Shown piece after piece: positions 26,942 through 35,373 of a DNA stretch of 64,000 bases. The notes under the pieces were generated by a model. It ran no database searches and was not told the DNA's origin. It was given only the letters and a program-made list of their open reading frames with translations. Every line of letters starts with the position of its first letter. The first letter of the stretch is position 1. The translations under genes and the position numbers were made by a program. Source of the stretch: UBA8752 sp002336475 (GTDB lineage Bacteria > Bacteroidota > Bacteroidia > Flavobacteriales_D > Sanyastnellaceae); the NCBI GenBank assembly GCA_943846755.1, contig OX044365.1, positions 186,001 to 250,000 of the forward strand. The letters run 5' to 3'.

Positions 26942-28354
26942 TCAGGCGATGTCGCGGTGGACGGGGTGGGGCGCGGTGTTGCGCCATTTGCCGCCGGTGA
27001 GGTCGGGGATGTTGACGCGGAAGGTGCCGCGGGAGACGGACTCCTCGCCGAGGATGCCCGTGAGGCTCCACAGGGCGCCGTCGTAGACGTTCATGTCCAG
27101 CGGGAGGCCTTGGTTGAGGCAGCGGATCAAACGGAACATCATCACGAAATCCATGCCGCCGTGGCCCTGCTTGTGGTCGGCGGCGAGGGCTTGGAGTTTG
27201 GTCCAGAGTGGGTGGGCGTAGCGGTCGCGCATCTCGGCGGTCTCGGCCTCGTCGAGCCAGCTGTGGCCCCACGAGGGGCCGTGGTCCACATAGAGGCGCG
27301 AAGGGTAGCCGTAGTGGGCGGCCTTGGAGCCGACGACCTTGTCGAGGCGGCTGTAGGGGCGGCCGCTGTGGGTGTCGAATTGCAGCATGATGCTCTTGCC
27401 GCTGGCGGTGCCAATGAGGGTGGTGTTCACGTCGCCGCACTTGACGCGCTGGGCCATGTCTTGGAGGGCGCCTTCGTCGGTGGCGGCCAGGGCCTCGCTG
27501 AGCGCGGCCTCCTTGGAGCTCATGCTCACCAGGTGGCTCAGGGTGTCGCCGCGCAGGATGTCGAAGTACATCGACACCGGGCCAAGGCCGTGGGTGGTGT
27601 AGAGGTTGCCGTTGCGGTGCAGGTGGTGCTTCAGGCGCCAGCGGTCTTCGTAGTAGGTGGGGTCGAGCATCATCACGCGCAGGTCGTGCAGGTAGGCGCA
27701 CTCGGCGTGGGTGAGGGTGCCAAAGACGCCCTCTTTGATCATCTGCATGATCCACAGCTCCTCGCCGTTGTAGCAGCAGTTCTCCAGCATGATGCAATGG
27801 CGGCGGGTCTCCTCGGCGGTTTGGACCAGGTCAATGGTTTCTTGGTAGGTCGTGGCGATGGGCACCTCGCTGGCGGCGTGCAGGCCCTGGCGCATGGCGT
27901 GGATGGCCATGGGGGCGTGCCATTCCCACGGGGTGCAGATCAAGGCCATGTCGGCGATTTCGGTGTTGCATGCCGTTTTCCATGCGCCGTCGCTTCCTGT
28001 GAAGACCTGCGGTGCGTTCTTTTGGAATTGGCCAATGCGGGCCTGGGCCTTGTCGATTTTCTCGGGGTTGATGTCGCTGATCGCGGTGATTTCGGCGTGG
28101 CCTTCGCCGATGAGCCACTCGAGCATGTCGATGAGGCTCGAACCGCGGTTGCCGAGCCCAATGAGGGCAATGCGCACCTTGGGGATGCCGTCGGTGGCCA
28201 GGTCAAATACAGAACCTTGGAGGTCGGCTTGGGCCACGCGGTCCTGGAGAATGGCATTGAAGTCGTCGTTGGGCGTTTGCCCCTTGAGTCCGCGGGAGGC
28301 CATGAGTCCGCCCAGGCCGAGGAGTCCGCCCCTCAGAAATTTCCGTCGCTGCAT
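26942..28354 (-). CDS. Gfo/Idh/MocA-family exported oxidoreductase, GH109 (alpha-N-acetylgalactosaminidase)-like
   Basis: The 470-residue protein begins with a Tat-type signal (RRKFLRGGLLGLGGLMASRG). The NAD-binding Rossmann motif is IALIGLGNRGSSLIDML, followed by ITAISDINPEK and CTPWEWHAPMAIHAM. Its middle and end resemble GH109 glycosidases: HCIMLENCCYN, EGVFGTLTHAECAYLHD, GNLYTTHGLGPVSMYFDI, RGDTLSHLVSMSS, and HKQGHGGMDFVMMFRL with GLPLDMNVYDGALWS. GH109 enzymes use tightly bound NAD+ to hydrolyse terminal alpha-GalNAc by a redox mechanism. Tat export fits folding with NAD in the cytosol. GC is strikingly high (44/60 and 41/60 in two hand-counted lines). It starts 23 bp after plsC, possibly with its own TAATTTG box at 28358-28364. 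Confidence 0.87.
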   Translation of the reverse strand: MQRRKFLRGGLLGLGGLMASRGLKGQTPNDDFNAILQDRVAQADLQGSVFDLATDGIPKVRIALIGLGNRGSSLIDMLEWLIGEGHAEITAISDINPEKIDKAQARIGQFQKNAPQVFTGSDGAWKTACNTEIADMALICTPWEWHAPMAIHAMRQGLHAASEVPIATTYQETIDLVQTAEETRRHCIMLENCCYNGEELWIMQMIKEGVFGTLTHAECAYLHDLRVMMLDPTYYEDRWRLKHHLHRNGNLYTTHGLGPVSMYFDILRGDTLSHLVSMSSKEAALSEALAATDEGALQDMAQRVKCGDVNTTLIGTASGKSIMLQFDTHSGRPYSRLDKVVGSKAAHYGYPSRLYVDHGPSWGHSWLDEAETAEMRDRYAHPLWTKLQALAADHKQGHGGMDFVMMFRLIRCLNQGLPLDMNVYDGALWSLTGILGEESVSRGTFRVNIPDLTGGKWRNTAPHPVHRDIA

Positions 28355-28377
28355 GGTCCCAAATTAGGGTGCGGCAC

Positions 28378-29047
28378 TCAGTTCAAGGCAGCGAACCGCT
28401 GATCCTCTTGGAACGCTTGGTGTGCGCGACTGCGCAAAACGTTGGCATCTGGGTTGGGTTCAATGATGCATGCTGCATTTACGCTCAGTGCGTCTGCGTC
28501 CAAGATGACCACGACTATGGGCAGTTGCGCGTCAGCAGCTGTGCGAAAGAGGCCCGATTTGAATGAACGCAAGTGTCCTTTTTTGGACCGTGTTCCTTCG
28601 GGAAATCCAGCGATGAGGGTGCCGGGATTCGAGGCGGCGGTTCGTCCCCATTTCATCATGGCTATGCGGGCAGCGCGCGGATGACGCCGGTCGATGAAGC
28701 AGGTTCCGGTGGCATTGAGGAAGGTGCCGAGGACAGGCCAATGTCGAATGGCTGCTTTGGCGGTAAATCTGGGCACTGGCCCACAAGCTGACATCAGCAA
28801 GGGGATGTCAATCATGGATTGATGGTTGGCGATGACCAAGAGCACCTCCCGCCTGAAGACGGCGCATGGCTCTGGGGTCTCCTTTTAGGGTCCAGGGGCC
28901 CGTGATGCGTTGAAGCCCGGGGACCCACATGTCGTGAACAGCGCACCGTACGGCGTCCTCCTCATGGCCTGCGTTGTGCAGCAGGGCCCAACAAGCGCAA
29001 CGAACAGTCAACGTTGTGGCCCGCAAAGCCCGCAAGGAGCCGCCCAT
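28378..29047 (-). pseudogene. plsC: 1-acyl-sn-glycerol-3-phosphate acyltransferase, frameshifted in a 4-base C run
   Basis: PlsC acylates lysophosphatidic acid to phosphatidic acid at the inner membrane. The C-terminal frame has the family motifs NHQSMIDIP (NHxxxxD), ATGTCFIDRR and GFPEGTRS. The N-terminal frame (ATG 29047) gives MGGSLRALRATTLTVRCAC up to GLQRITGPWTLKGDP. The frames join if one base of the G4 run at 28874-28877 (C4 on the coding strand) is removed, giving LKGDPEPCAVFRREVLLVIA and a 222-residue protein of normal size; the length is then divisible by three. As written, the first frame runs out of phase. A homopolymer indel suggests sequencing error; a real null would need another acyltransferase in the genome. 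It lies 14 bp after the pseudouridine synthase gene. Confidence 0.78.
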
Positions 29048-29061
29048 TCCTTGAAAGCGGT

Positions 29062-29649
29062 TCAATGGGAGGTCAGTTGCTCCAAGGCTGCATTGCCCAA
29101 GATGTAGGGTGATTCTCCCATAGCACCAATGCTGAAGTCGCCGATGGCATAACGGATCAGCCGGAGGGAAGGAAAGCCTATGGCCGCCGTCATCTTCCGC
29201 ACTTGGCGGTTTTTTCCTTCGCTGAGGTGTATCTCGATCCAAGTTGTTGGGATGTTGGCGCGAAAGCGAATGGGCGGGGTACGTTCCCAAGGAGCAACAT
29301 ATTCGGCAGGAAGCAGGTTTGCTTTGGCTGGCAGGGTCGTGTATGATTTCCCCTTAACCGTGAGCCTCATAGGGCGTTCAAATGCAAGCAACTCCTCTTG
29401 GGTCGGGGTGCCTTCGACTTGAACATGATAGGTCTTCCACACTTTTTCGGAGCCCTCGCCCTCCAAAATGCGGCGCTTAAGTCGGTTGTTGTCGGTCAGA
29501 AGGAGCAACCCTTCGGAATCGCGATCCAGCCTGCCAACTGGATACACGTTTTTGGGGAATTCACCCAACTCTCCCAGGGCCGGGTGTCCAGCTTCGGGCG
29601 TGAATTGGCTCAGCATCCCGAAGGGTTTGATGACCGCGTAAGTCGCCAT
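29062..29649 (-). CDS. RsuA/RluE-type rRNA pseudouridine synthase
   Basis: This 195-residue enzyme lacks an S4 domain and begins directly with the catalytic fold (MATYAVIKPFGMLSQF). The family motif GRLDRDSEGLLLLTDN contains the catalytic Asp, and the C-terminal block LSEGKNRQVRKMTAAIGFP, then LRLIRYAIG, matches the RluE/RluF/RsuA group. RluE-like enzymes modify a uridine in 23S rRNA; the target here is not proven. ATG 29649 is chosen over the longer frame at 29664 because homologues start at this strand and it leaves 2 bp to the upstream gene. It is part of the leftward operon beta-propeller lipoprotein - pseudouridine synthase - plsC. Confidence 0.92.
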   Translation of the reverse strand: MATYAVIKPFGMLSQFTPEAGHPALGELGEFPKNVYPVGRLDRDSEGLLLLTDNNRLKRRILEGEGSEKVWKTYHVQVEGTPTQEELLAFERPMRLTVKGKSYTTLPAKANLLPAEYVAPWERTPPIRFRANIPTTWIEIHLSEGKNRQVRKMTAAIGFPSLRLIRYAIGDFSIGAMGESPYILGNAALEQLTSH

Positions 29650-29651
29650 GG

Positions 29652-30824
29652 TTATTCGATCCAATCGGCGATGAAGACGTTCGTCGAACGTGTGCGGCCG
29701 TTGTAGCGGTTGGAGCTAAAAGCGATGCGCTTGCCATCGGGGGAGAACATCGGAAAGCTGTCAAACGCGTTGTCAAAGGAGATTTGCACTGGCTCCATTC
29801 CGTTGACGTCGGTCATGAAGATGTTGAATGGGAAAGCCCCCGTCTTGTGGTTGGAGCTAAAGAGGATGTGCTTGCCGTCAGGGTGGAAGTAAGGGGCCCA
29901 ATTGGCGCCGCCAAGGTTGGTGATTTGACGGATTTCAGTGCCGTCAACACGGCCAACATAGAGTTCCATTTCGGTAGGTTGAACCAAGCCCTTGTTGAGC
30001 AACTTTACATACTCATCCACCGGAGCGCCAATTTCTGGACGGCTGGCACGCCAGACGAGATACTCTCCGTCCGGGCTGAAAAATGCACCTCCATCGTAGC
30101 CGAGTTTGTGGGTGATGCGCTTGATGTTGCTGCCGTCAATGTCGCACGTGTAAAGGTCCAGATCACCGTCGCGGGTGCTGGTAAATACAATTTTATCGCC
30201 TTGGGGACTCAATGTGGCTTCGGCATCATACCCTTCGCCACCGATGAGCAAAGTGGGTTCACCACCTCCAATAGGCGCGGTGTAGATGTCGTATCCCTCA
30301 TAAATGGGCCAGACATATTCGTTGTTTGGGCCTCGCCGTGGCGTTTCAGGACAAGCCGTATCGGCTGCATGGGTGGAGGCATACAGCACTGCAGTGTCGC
30401 CAGGCATGAAGAACGCGCATGTGGTGCGTCCCAGCCCTGTGCTGACCGGTGCAGGCGGGGTGCTGGAAGGCGTGCCATCTGAGAGGTCCATCACGTAGAT
30501 CTGGTCACATTCTGTGCCCCAACTGGGATTGCTGGCCTGAAAGACCAGGCTGCGTCCATCAAAGGACCAGTAGGCTTCTGCGTTGTCACCGCCGTAAGTC
30601 AGTTGGCGCACATTGTCGAAATGAACCTCTTGTTCATAGCCGCGGTCCAGACTGTCGGGAAGCTGCGGCATTGTCAAGGGCTCTGGGGCAGAAATCGCCG
30701 TTGCCGTTACGGTATTGCTGTCGTTGGCGGCTTCTTCTGTGCCGGATTCGGCGCATGAAAATAGAAGCAAGGTGCAAGCAAATGCAAGGGCCTTAGAAGG
30801 GTGGAGGGAGGTTGTGTACCGCAT
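29652..30824 (-). CDS. TolB-like beta-propeller (PD40) lipoprotein
   Basis: From ATG 30824 the protein has 390 residues. A lipoprotein signal ends in the lipobox LFSC (Cys24). At least five PD40/WD40-like repeats follow, with the typical core SPDGKRIAFSSNR, SPQGDKIVFTSTRDGDLDLY, SPDGEYLVWRAS and HPDGKHILFSSNHKTG. The protein probably forms a six-bladed propeller tethered to the inner face of the outer membrane or the cell surface. It is related to TolB propellers, but the TolB N-terminal domain is absent and no Pal/Tol genes are near, so a Tol role is not supported. It is divergent from the M28 peptidase gene (58 bp between starts). Confidence 0.85.
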   Translation of the reverse strand: MRYTTSLHPSKALAFACTLLLFSCAESGTEEAANDSNTVTATAISAPEPLTMPQLPDSLDRGYEQEVHFDNVRQLTYGGDNAEAYWSFDGRSLVFQASNPSWGTECDQIYVMDLSDGTPSSTPPAPVSTGLGRTTCAFFMPGDTAVLYASTHAADTACPETPRRGPNNEYVWPIYEGYDIYTAPIGGGEPTLLIGGEGYDAEATLSPQGDKIVFTSTRDGDLDLYTCDIDGSNIKRITHKLGYDGGAFFSPDGEYLVWRASRPEIGAPVDEYVKLLNKGLVQPTEMELYVGRVDGTEIRQITNLGGANWAPYFHPDGKHILFSSNHKTGAFPFNIFMTDVNGMEPVQISFDNAFDSFPMFSPDGKRIAFSSNRYNGRTRSTNVFIADWIE

Positions 30825-30882
30825 GGGTTGAAAAAGCGAAGCGAATGTAGAACTTCGCGGCACTACGTTCAGTCCATACCGC

Positions 30883-32232
30883 ATGATTCATTTTCGATCC
30901 AGTGTTGCGCCAGCGCACATTCATGTTCTTTCCATTGGCACGGCCATTGTCGCCATGGCCCTGATGGGTTGTAAAGGCGGGGGCGATTCAGACCTTGTGG
31001 TTCAAGACATGGGGGCATCGGCGACGGTCTCTGCGATGAAAAAAGACGTTGAGATTTTGACGTCCGATACATTCGAAGGCAGAGAAACGGGCCAGCCTGG
31101 TGCTTATGCTGCTGGCGAGTGGCTGGCAGGTCGCATGGCACAATTGGGACTTTCTGCAGCAGGGGACTCGGGATTCTTTCAAACGTTTCGCTATAAACCA
31201 CACCCGCCGATGCAGGTGCACGGGCAGGACATGAAAACCATGGGAATGGCTGTTGTCGGAGAAATCGTGGGCCGCAATGTCTTAGGTGCCACGGCTCCTT
31301 TGGCCGACACGGCCCAGCGCTGGGGGGTGATTGGTTGCCACCATGACCACTTGGGTTGGGGCGATGAGAACAGCTTGTGGCGGGGAGTCGAGGAAGGGGA
31401 CTCCACCCTTCACCCGGGCGCCGATGACAATGCGAGTGGAGTTGCCACAGTGCTGGAGTTGGCCTCTCGCCATGCAGCGTCCCCGTTGGCAGACCACCCA
31501 TTGCTCATGGCCAGTTTTAGTGGGGAGGAAAAGGGCCTTTGGGGGTCCAACCATTTTACAGATGAGCCTACAGTAGGTCTGGACCACATCGATTGGATGA
31601 TCAATTTTGACATGGTTGGACGGTTACGAGGCGACACCCTGGCCATTTATGGCAATGGGACATCCCCGGTGTGGAACGGTGTTTTAGATACTTGCAATGC
31701 GCGCGAAGGAGCGGGGTTTGAAATGGTATTGAGTGAAAGTGGAGTGGGGCCCTCAGACCACACGTCCTTTTACCTTGCTGACATTCCTGTATTGCACTTT
31801 TTTACCGGGCAACATGAGGATTACCATAAACCCTCGGACACTGCAGACAAATTGAACTACGAAGGCATGGTGCGTGTGGCTGATTTTGCAGCGTGTATTG
31901 TGACTGAATTGTCTGCATTGGATTCCATTCCTTTTACCAAAACAAAGGACAGTTCCAATGACGACGCCCCTCGATTTAAGGTCACTTTAGGCGTTGTCCC
32001 AGACTACCTGTATTCTGGAATAGGAATGCGGATTGATGGTGTGAGTGAAGAACGGCCTGCGCAACTCGCAGGGCTTCAAAAAGGAGATGTTGTTGTTCGC
32101 ATTGGAGATGTGGAGGTCGCCGATATGATGGGATATATGGAAGGCCTTTCCAAGTTTGAAGAGGGCCAAACCACAGACGTTGAAGTCCGCCGCGGTGAAT
32201 CCACCTTGGTGGTGGAGGTGACTTGGGATTGA
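30883..32232 (+). CDS. M28-family zinc peptidase with C-terminal PDZ domain, lipoprotein
   Basis: The 449-residue protein begins with a long signal ending in lipobox LMGC (Cys30). The M28 metal ligands are all visible: HHDHLGWG, GADDNASGVATVLELA, SGEEKGLWGS (Glu base and ligand), NFDMVGR and HEDYHKPSDT. A PDZ domain (residues about 360-445; GIGMRIDGVSEERPAQLAGL, then GDVVVRIGDVEVAD) follows. This architecture is common in Bacteroidota periplasmic aminopeptidases or glutaminyl-cyclase relatives; the PDZ domain may bind substrate tails. It is monocistronic, since the RNase P RNA promoter starts 5 bp after its stop. Confidence 0.93.
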   Translation: MIHFRSSVAPAHIHVLSIGTAIVAMALMGCKGGGDSDLVVQDMGASATVSAMKKDVEILTSDTFEGRETGQPGAYAAGEWLAGRMAQLGLSAAGDSGFFQTFRYKPHPPMQVHGQDMKTMGMAVVGEIVGRNVLGATAPLADTAQRWGVIGCHHDHLGWGDENSLWRGVEEGDSTLHPGADDNASGVATVLELASRHAASPLADHPLLMASFSGEEKGLWGSNHFTDEPTVGLDHIDWMINFDMVGRLRGDTLAIYGNGTSPVWNGVLDTCNAREGAGFEMVLSESGVGPSDHTSFYLADIPVLHFFTGQHEDYHKPSDTADKLNYEGMVRVADFAACIVTELSALDSIPFTKTKDSSNDDAPRFKVTLGVVPDYLYSGIGMRIDGVSEERPAQLAGLQKGDVVVRIGDVEVADMMGYMEGLSKFEEGQTTDVEVRRGESTLVVEVTWD

Positions 32233-32236
32233 AGGG

Positions 32237-32244
32237 TATCTTTG
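32237..32244 (+). promoter_or_regulatory. -7 box of the RNase P RNA gene
   Basis: TATCTTTG matches TAnnTTTG exactly and ends 5 bases before the first base pair of P1 in the RNA, which fits a start at about 32250. It is the best internal check of the motif in this window because the RNA 5' end is independently placed. Confidence 0.7.
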
Positions 32245-32249
32245 GCCTT

Positions 32250-32580
32250 CAAGGTTTTCCACCGCGCCTCGGTTTACTGGGGTGAGGAAAGTCCGGACAG
32301 CGCAGGGTACCGAACTCTCTGAAAGGGGAGGCGCCCGCAAGGGTGACAGACAGTGCTTCAGAAATTTAGACCGCCGATGGCCTTCGGGCACAGGTAAGGG
32401 TGAGAAGGTGGGGTAAGGGCCTACCAGCGTGTTGGGTGACCACACGGCTTAGGTAAACCTTTCGGGCTGCAAGACCATGTAAACCAGTGTTTGAGGGCGA
32501 CCCGTCCGATGCTGGAGGGTAGGTTGCGCAGATCAATGGTGGAAGTCCTTCGGGACAACAGAATCCGGCTTATGGCCTTG
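32250..32580 (+). ncRNA. rnpB: RNase P RNA (bacterial class A)
   Basis: The catalytic RNA that matures tRNA 5' ends. The universally conserved 5' element GAGGAAAGTCCGGAC occurs near the start, preceded by a P1-P3 region, and the conserved 3' element ACAGAATCCGGCTTA (CR-V pattern ACAGAA....GGCTTA) lies near the end. P1 can pair CAAGG (32250-32254) with CCTTG (32576-32580). The length of about 330 nt is normal. The gene has its own -7 box and a strong terminator, and sits between the M28 peptidase and the AT-hook protein. Confidence 0.95.
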
Positions 32581-32584
32581 ACGT

Positions 32585-32614
32585 CCCCGGGGCTTGCCCC
32601 GGGGATTTGTTTTT
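32585..32614 (+). terminator. Rho-independent terminator of rnpB
   Basis: A perfect 8-bp GC stem CCCCGGGG / CCCCGGGG with a CTTG loop (32585-32604) is followed by ATTTG and five T. Confidence 0.9.
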
Positions 32615-32717
32615 ATTACCCCTTTAAAAAGTTGCCGTTCACACTGAATTTTGTTTCTTCGTCGTCCTAGCAAATGCGCAATGATCGTGTTTACTCAATA
32701 CAAAACTTTGAAAATCA

Positions 32718-33557
32718 ATGGCTAAGAATGCCAAGGTCCAATTCAAGGACGCCGAGCTGCAGTACATCCGCAGCTTTTACGAGCAGGAAAGATTTCAACT
32801 GCTCTCCCGACTTCAACATGTTGATCAGGTCATCGCAAGACTCAATGGAGGCACAACTGCGATTACAGAAAGGATGGCTGCACCGGTTGCACCATCGCCA
32901 ACAATGCCTTTGGCCCCTGCCATTGCGGCTGCACCCCAAGATGTGACTCCTGCTCCCAAGCGAAAGAGAGGCCGCCCTCGAAAGGAAGAAGTGGTGGAGG
33001 TCAAGGCCAAAAAAGCGGGCCGACCGAAGAAGCGAGGTCCGAAGAGTGTTTGGGGCAATTTCATTCTTCGCAGGCTGCGCCAGTGCGACCGCCCACTGAG
33101 TTATTCGGAATTGATCCGCGATGCGATGGTGATGCACAACCTTCCGGCTGCGAAGGAAAAGAATGCCAAGGCGAGCATTCTCAATGCTGCGTTCCGCTTG
33201 AGGACGCATTTGGGAAAGGTGGAAACTGTTGGAATGCCAGGCAAAAAGGAGCGGTTTTTGGTGTTGACTTCTTGGATGGAAGACCAAGGAGCGCTCAAGG
33301 CACCTTACGATCAGTTGCTTGCAGAGGTGGTGGACACTCCTATGGATGACCGTGGACGTAAACCGCGCCGACCATCTGCCACTTCTCGGGCGGAATCCAA
33401 GGTGAAGGCACGCATGAAGGCTGCTGCGCCTGCTCCGAAAAAGGCCCCTGTTCAGAAGGCGGCTGCTAAGAAGGCACCGGTGAAAAAAGCGGCAGTCAAA
33501 AAGACGGTGTCTCGGAAGAAGGTGGCCAAAACGGTTCAAGAGCCTGAGTTGGCTTAA
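32718..33557 (+). CDS. AT-hook and lysine/alanine-tailed (histone H1-like) putative nucleoid protein
   Basis: The 279 residues divide into four parts. Residues 1-45 are a helical, coiled-coil-like segment (YIRSFYEQERFQLLSRLQHV). A linker with AT-hook motifs follows (KRKRGRPRKEE about residues 75-85, and KKAGRPKKRGPK about 95-106). Residues about 110-190 form a compact domain that reads like a winged helix (FILRRLRQCDRPLSYSELIR, then ILNAAFRLRTHLGKVETVG). The tail of about 70 residues is Lys/Ala/Pro-rich like eukaryotic H1 (KKAPVKKAAVKKTVSRKK). No signal peptide. It probably binds AT-rich DNA or RNA; a nucleoid or regulatory role is inferred, not shown. It has its own strong terminator. Confidence 0.8.
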   Translation: MAKNAKVQFKDAELQYIRSFYEQERFQLLSRLQHVDQVIARLNGGTTAITERMAAPVAPSPTMPLAPAIAAAPQDVTPAPKRKRGRPRKEEVVEVKAKKAGRPKKRGPKSVWGNFILRRLRQCDRPLSYSELIRDAMVMHNLPAAKEKNAKASILNAAFRLRTHLGKVETVGMPGKKERFLVLTSWMEDQGALKAPYDQLLAEVVDTPMDDRGRKPRRPSATSRAESKVKARMKAAAPAPKKAPVQKAAAKKAPVKKAAVKKTVSRKKVAKTVQEPELA

Positions 33558-33574
33558 TCCGTTTGACTTCCAAT

Positions 33575-33602
33575 GAAAAAGGGCGCCTTGGCGCCCTTTT
33601 TC
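33575..33602 (+). terminator. Strong hairpin terminator, works in both directions
   Basis: AAAAAGGGCGC-CTTG-GCGCCCTTTTT forms an 11-bp stem with a T run on both strands, between the convergent H1-like gene and pruA. Confidence 0.92.
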
Positions 33603-33620
33603 ATTCTTAGCAGTTTTGCC

Positions 33621-35252
33621 TTACTTCTGGTGAAAGGCGTAACGGTAATCTGTTGGAGGAACCAAAGTTTCCTTAATGGTCCTTGGGCTGACCCAACGCA
33701 GCAAGTTCAGCAAAGATCCTGCCTTGTCGTTGGTGCCTGACCCACGGGCTCCGCCAAAGGGTTGCTGGCCAACCACAGCTCCTGTGGGCTTGTCATTGAT
33801 GTAGAAATTGCCTGCAGCATTTTCCAACGCCCGCATGGCATCGTCAATGGCATAACGCTCGCGCGCGAAGACTGCACCCGTGAGCGCATATTGACTGGTA
33901 GAGTCCACCAGTTCGAGTGCGCCTTCGAAATCGTCAGCAGGATAGACATAGATGGTGACCACTGGGCCAAAGATCTCCTCCTCCATTGACTTGAAATGAG
34001 GGTCGGAAGCCACGATCACAGTGGGCTGCACGAAGTACCCGACACTGTCGTCATAGGTTCCACCGCACAGGATTTCGCCGTCAGGGTGCTCTTTCGCGTA
34101 ATCGATGTAGCCTTTGATTTTGTCAAAGGACCGCTGGCTGATGACAGCGCCCATGAAATTCTCAGGGTCGCCAGGCGTGCCCACCTTGATGGTGGAGACT
34201 TCGGCGGCCAATTTCTCCTTAACCTCAGACCAGATGTTGTCCGGCAGGTACACCCGGCTTGCGGCGCTGCATTTCTGCCCTTGGAATTCAAACGATCCCC
34301 GCAAAATTCCGGTGACCACTTCATCAACTTCTGCTGATTTGTGGGCGATGATGAAGTCTTTTCCACCGGTTTCACCGACAATCCGTGGGTAGGTTTTGTA
34401 CTGGGCGATGTTTTGGCCAATGGTTTGCCACAGGTGGCGAAAGACGCCGGTACTGCCTGTGAAATGCAGGCCTGCGAAATCGGGGTGATTGAAGACCACA
34501 TCGCCTGCAACAGGACCGTCTACGGTCACCAAATTGATCACCCCATCGGGCAGTCCGGCAGCATGCAACAGTTCCATGATGACGTGGGCAGAATAGATCT
34601 GCTCGTCCGATGGTTTCCACACCACCACGTTGCCCATCAATGCGGCGACAATGGGCAGGTTTCCTGCAATGGCCGTGAAGTTGAATGGGGTAATGGCGAA
34701 TACAAAGCCTTCGAGTGGGCGGTATTCCAACCGGTTCCAAATCCCAGGTGAACTCTCGGGTTGCTGGGCATAGATTTCTTGAGCGAAATGGGCGTTGAAG
34801 CGCAAGAAGTCGATGAACTCACAAGCCGCATCGATTTCTGCTTGGTGCATGTTTTTTCCTTGCGAGAGCATGGTGGCCGCGTTGATGCGGGTGCGCCATG
34901 GTCCTGCCAGCATGTCGGCAGCTTTCAAGAAAATACTGGCGCGGTGCTCCCAGCTGAGGGCGGACCAACTGTTGCGCGCTTGAAGCGCCGAATCGATGGC
35001 AGACTGAACGTGTTCGGTTTTGCCAAAGTGGGCATGGCCGATGACCCGTTTGTGGTCATGGGGTGGGGTCAGGGGGCGCTGGTCATCGGTAAAGATGGCT
35101 TTGCCGCCGATTACCATGGGGACCTTTACAGGGTCTTGGTTGAGCATGCGCTCATATTCTGCCAATTGGGCAGCACGTTCCGGACTTCCTGGGCCGTAGC
35201 CCAAGACCGGTTCATTTTCGGGGTAGGGGACTTGAAAAAATGCGTTGGACAT
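33621..35252 (-). CDS. pruA: 1-pyrroline-5-carboxylate dehydrogenase (L-glutamate gamma-semialdehyde dehydrogenase)
   Basis: The enzyme oxidises glutamate semialdehyde/P5C to glutamate with NAD+, the second step of proline catabolism. The 543-residue length and sequence match the stand-alone P5CDH type rather than the PutA fusion. Visible motifs: AITPFNFTAIAGNL and VVWKPSDEQIYSA (NAD fold), FTGSTGVFRHLW, the active-site glutamate in VGETGGKDFIIA, the catalytic cysteine in FEFQGQKCSAASRVY, and EEEIFGPVVTIYVY. ATG 35252 (MSNAFFQVPYPENEP) is preferred over the longer frame from 35273, which overlaps the -7 box. No proline dehydrogenase gene lies in the window. Confidence 0.96.
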   Translation of the reverse strand: MSNAFFQVPYPENEPVLGYGPGSPERAAQLAEYERMLNQDPVKVPMVIGGKAIFTDDQRPLTPPHDHKRVIGHAHFGKTEHVQSAIDSALQARNSWSALSWEHRASIFLKAADMLAGPWRTRINAATMLSQGKNMHQAEIDAACEFIDFLRFNAHFAQEIYAQQPESSPGIWNRLEYRPLEGFVFAITPFNFTAIAGNLPIVAALMGNVVVWKPSDEQIYSAHVIMELLHAAGLPDGVINLVTVDGPVAGDVVFNHPDFAGLHFTGSTGVFRHLWQTIGQNIAQYKTYPRIVGETGGKDFIIAHKSAEVDEVVTGILRGSFEFQGQKCSAASRVYLPDNIWSEVKEKLAAEVSTIKVGTPGDPENFMGAVISQRSFDKIKGYIDYAKEHPDGEILCGGTYDDSVGYFVQPTVIVASDPHFKSMEEEIFGPVVTIYVYPADDFEGALELVDSTSQYALTGAVFARERYAIDDAMRALENAAGNFYINDKPTGAVVGQQPFGGARGSGTNDKAGSLLNLLRWVSPRTIKETLVPPTDYRYAFHQK

Positions 35253-35270
35253 GTGGTGCGAATCTGGGCG

Positions 35271-35278
35271 CAAAGGTA
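35271..35278 (-). promoter_or_regulatory. -7 promoter box of pruA
   Basis: On the minus strand TACCTTTG matches TAnnTTTG and ends 18 bases before the pruA ATG at 35252. It confirms that the shorter start is used. Confidence 0.6.
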
Positions 35279-35373
35279 GTGGGCGAGAGCGGCGGCAAAA
35301 GGTCAGGCCTTTCCTGTTGAAAAACCGAGCGGCTCCTACGCATTGGTGTTGCTCTCAGTGTGAATTTGCTGTC

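Noticed and set aside
26831..28402. 523-codon open frame on the plus strand
   Set aside because: It is antisense to the GH109-like gene in a region of about 70% GC; its valine/alanine/glycine repeats are a composition effect.
29653..30824. Assignment of the propeller lipoprotein as TolB
   Set aside because: PD40 repeats alone are not specific; the TolB N-terminal domain and tol-pal neighbours are missing.
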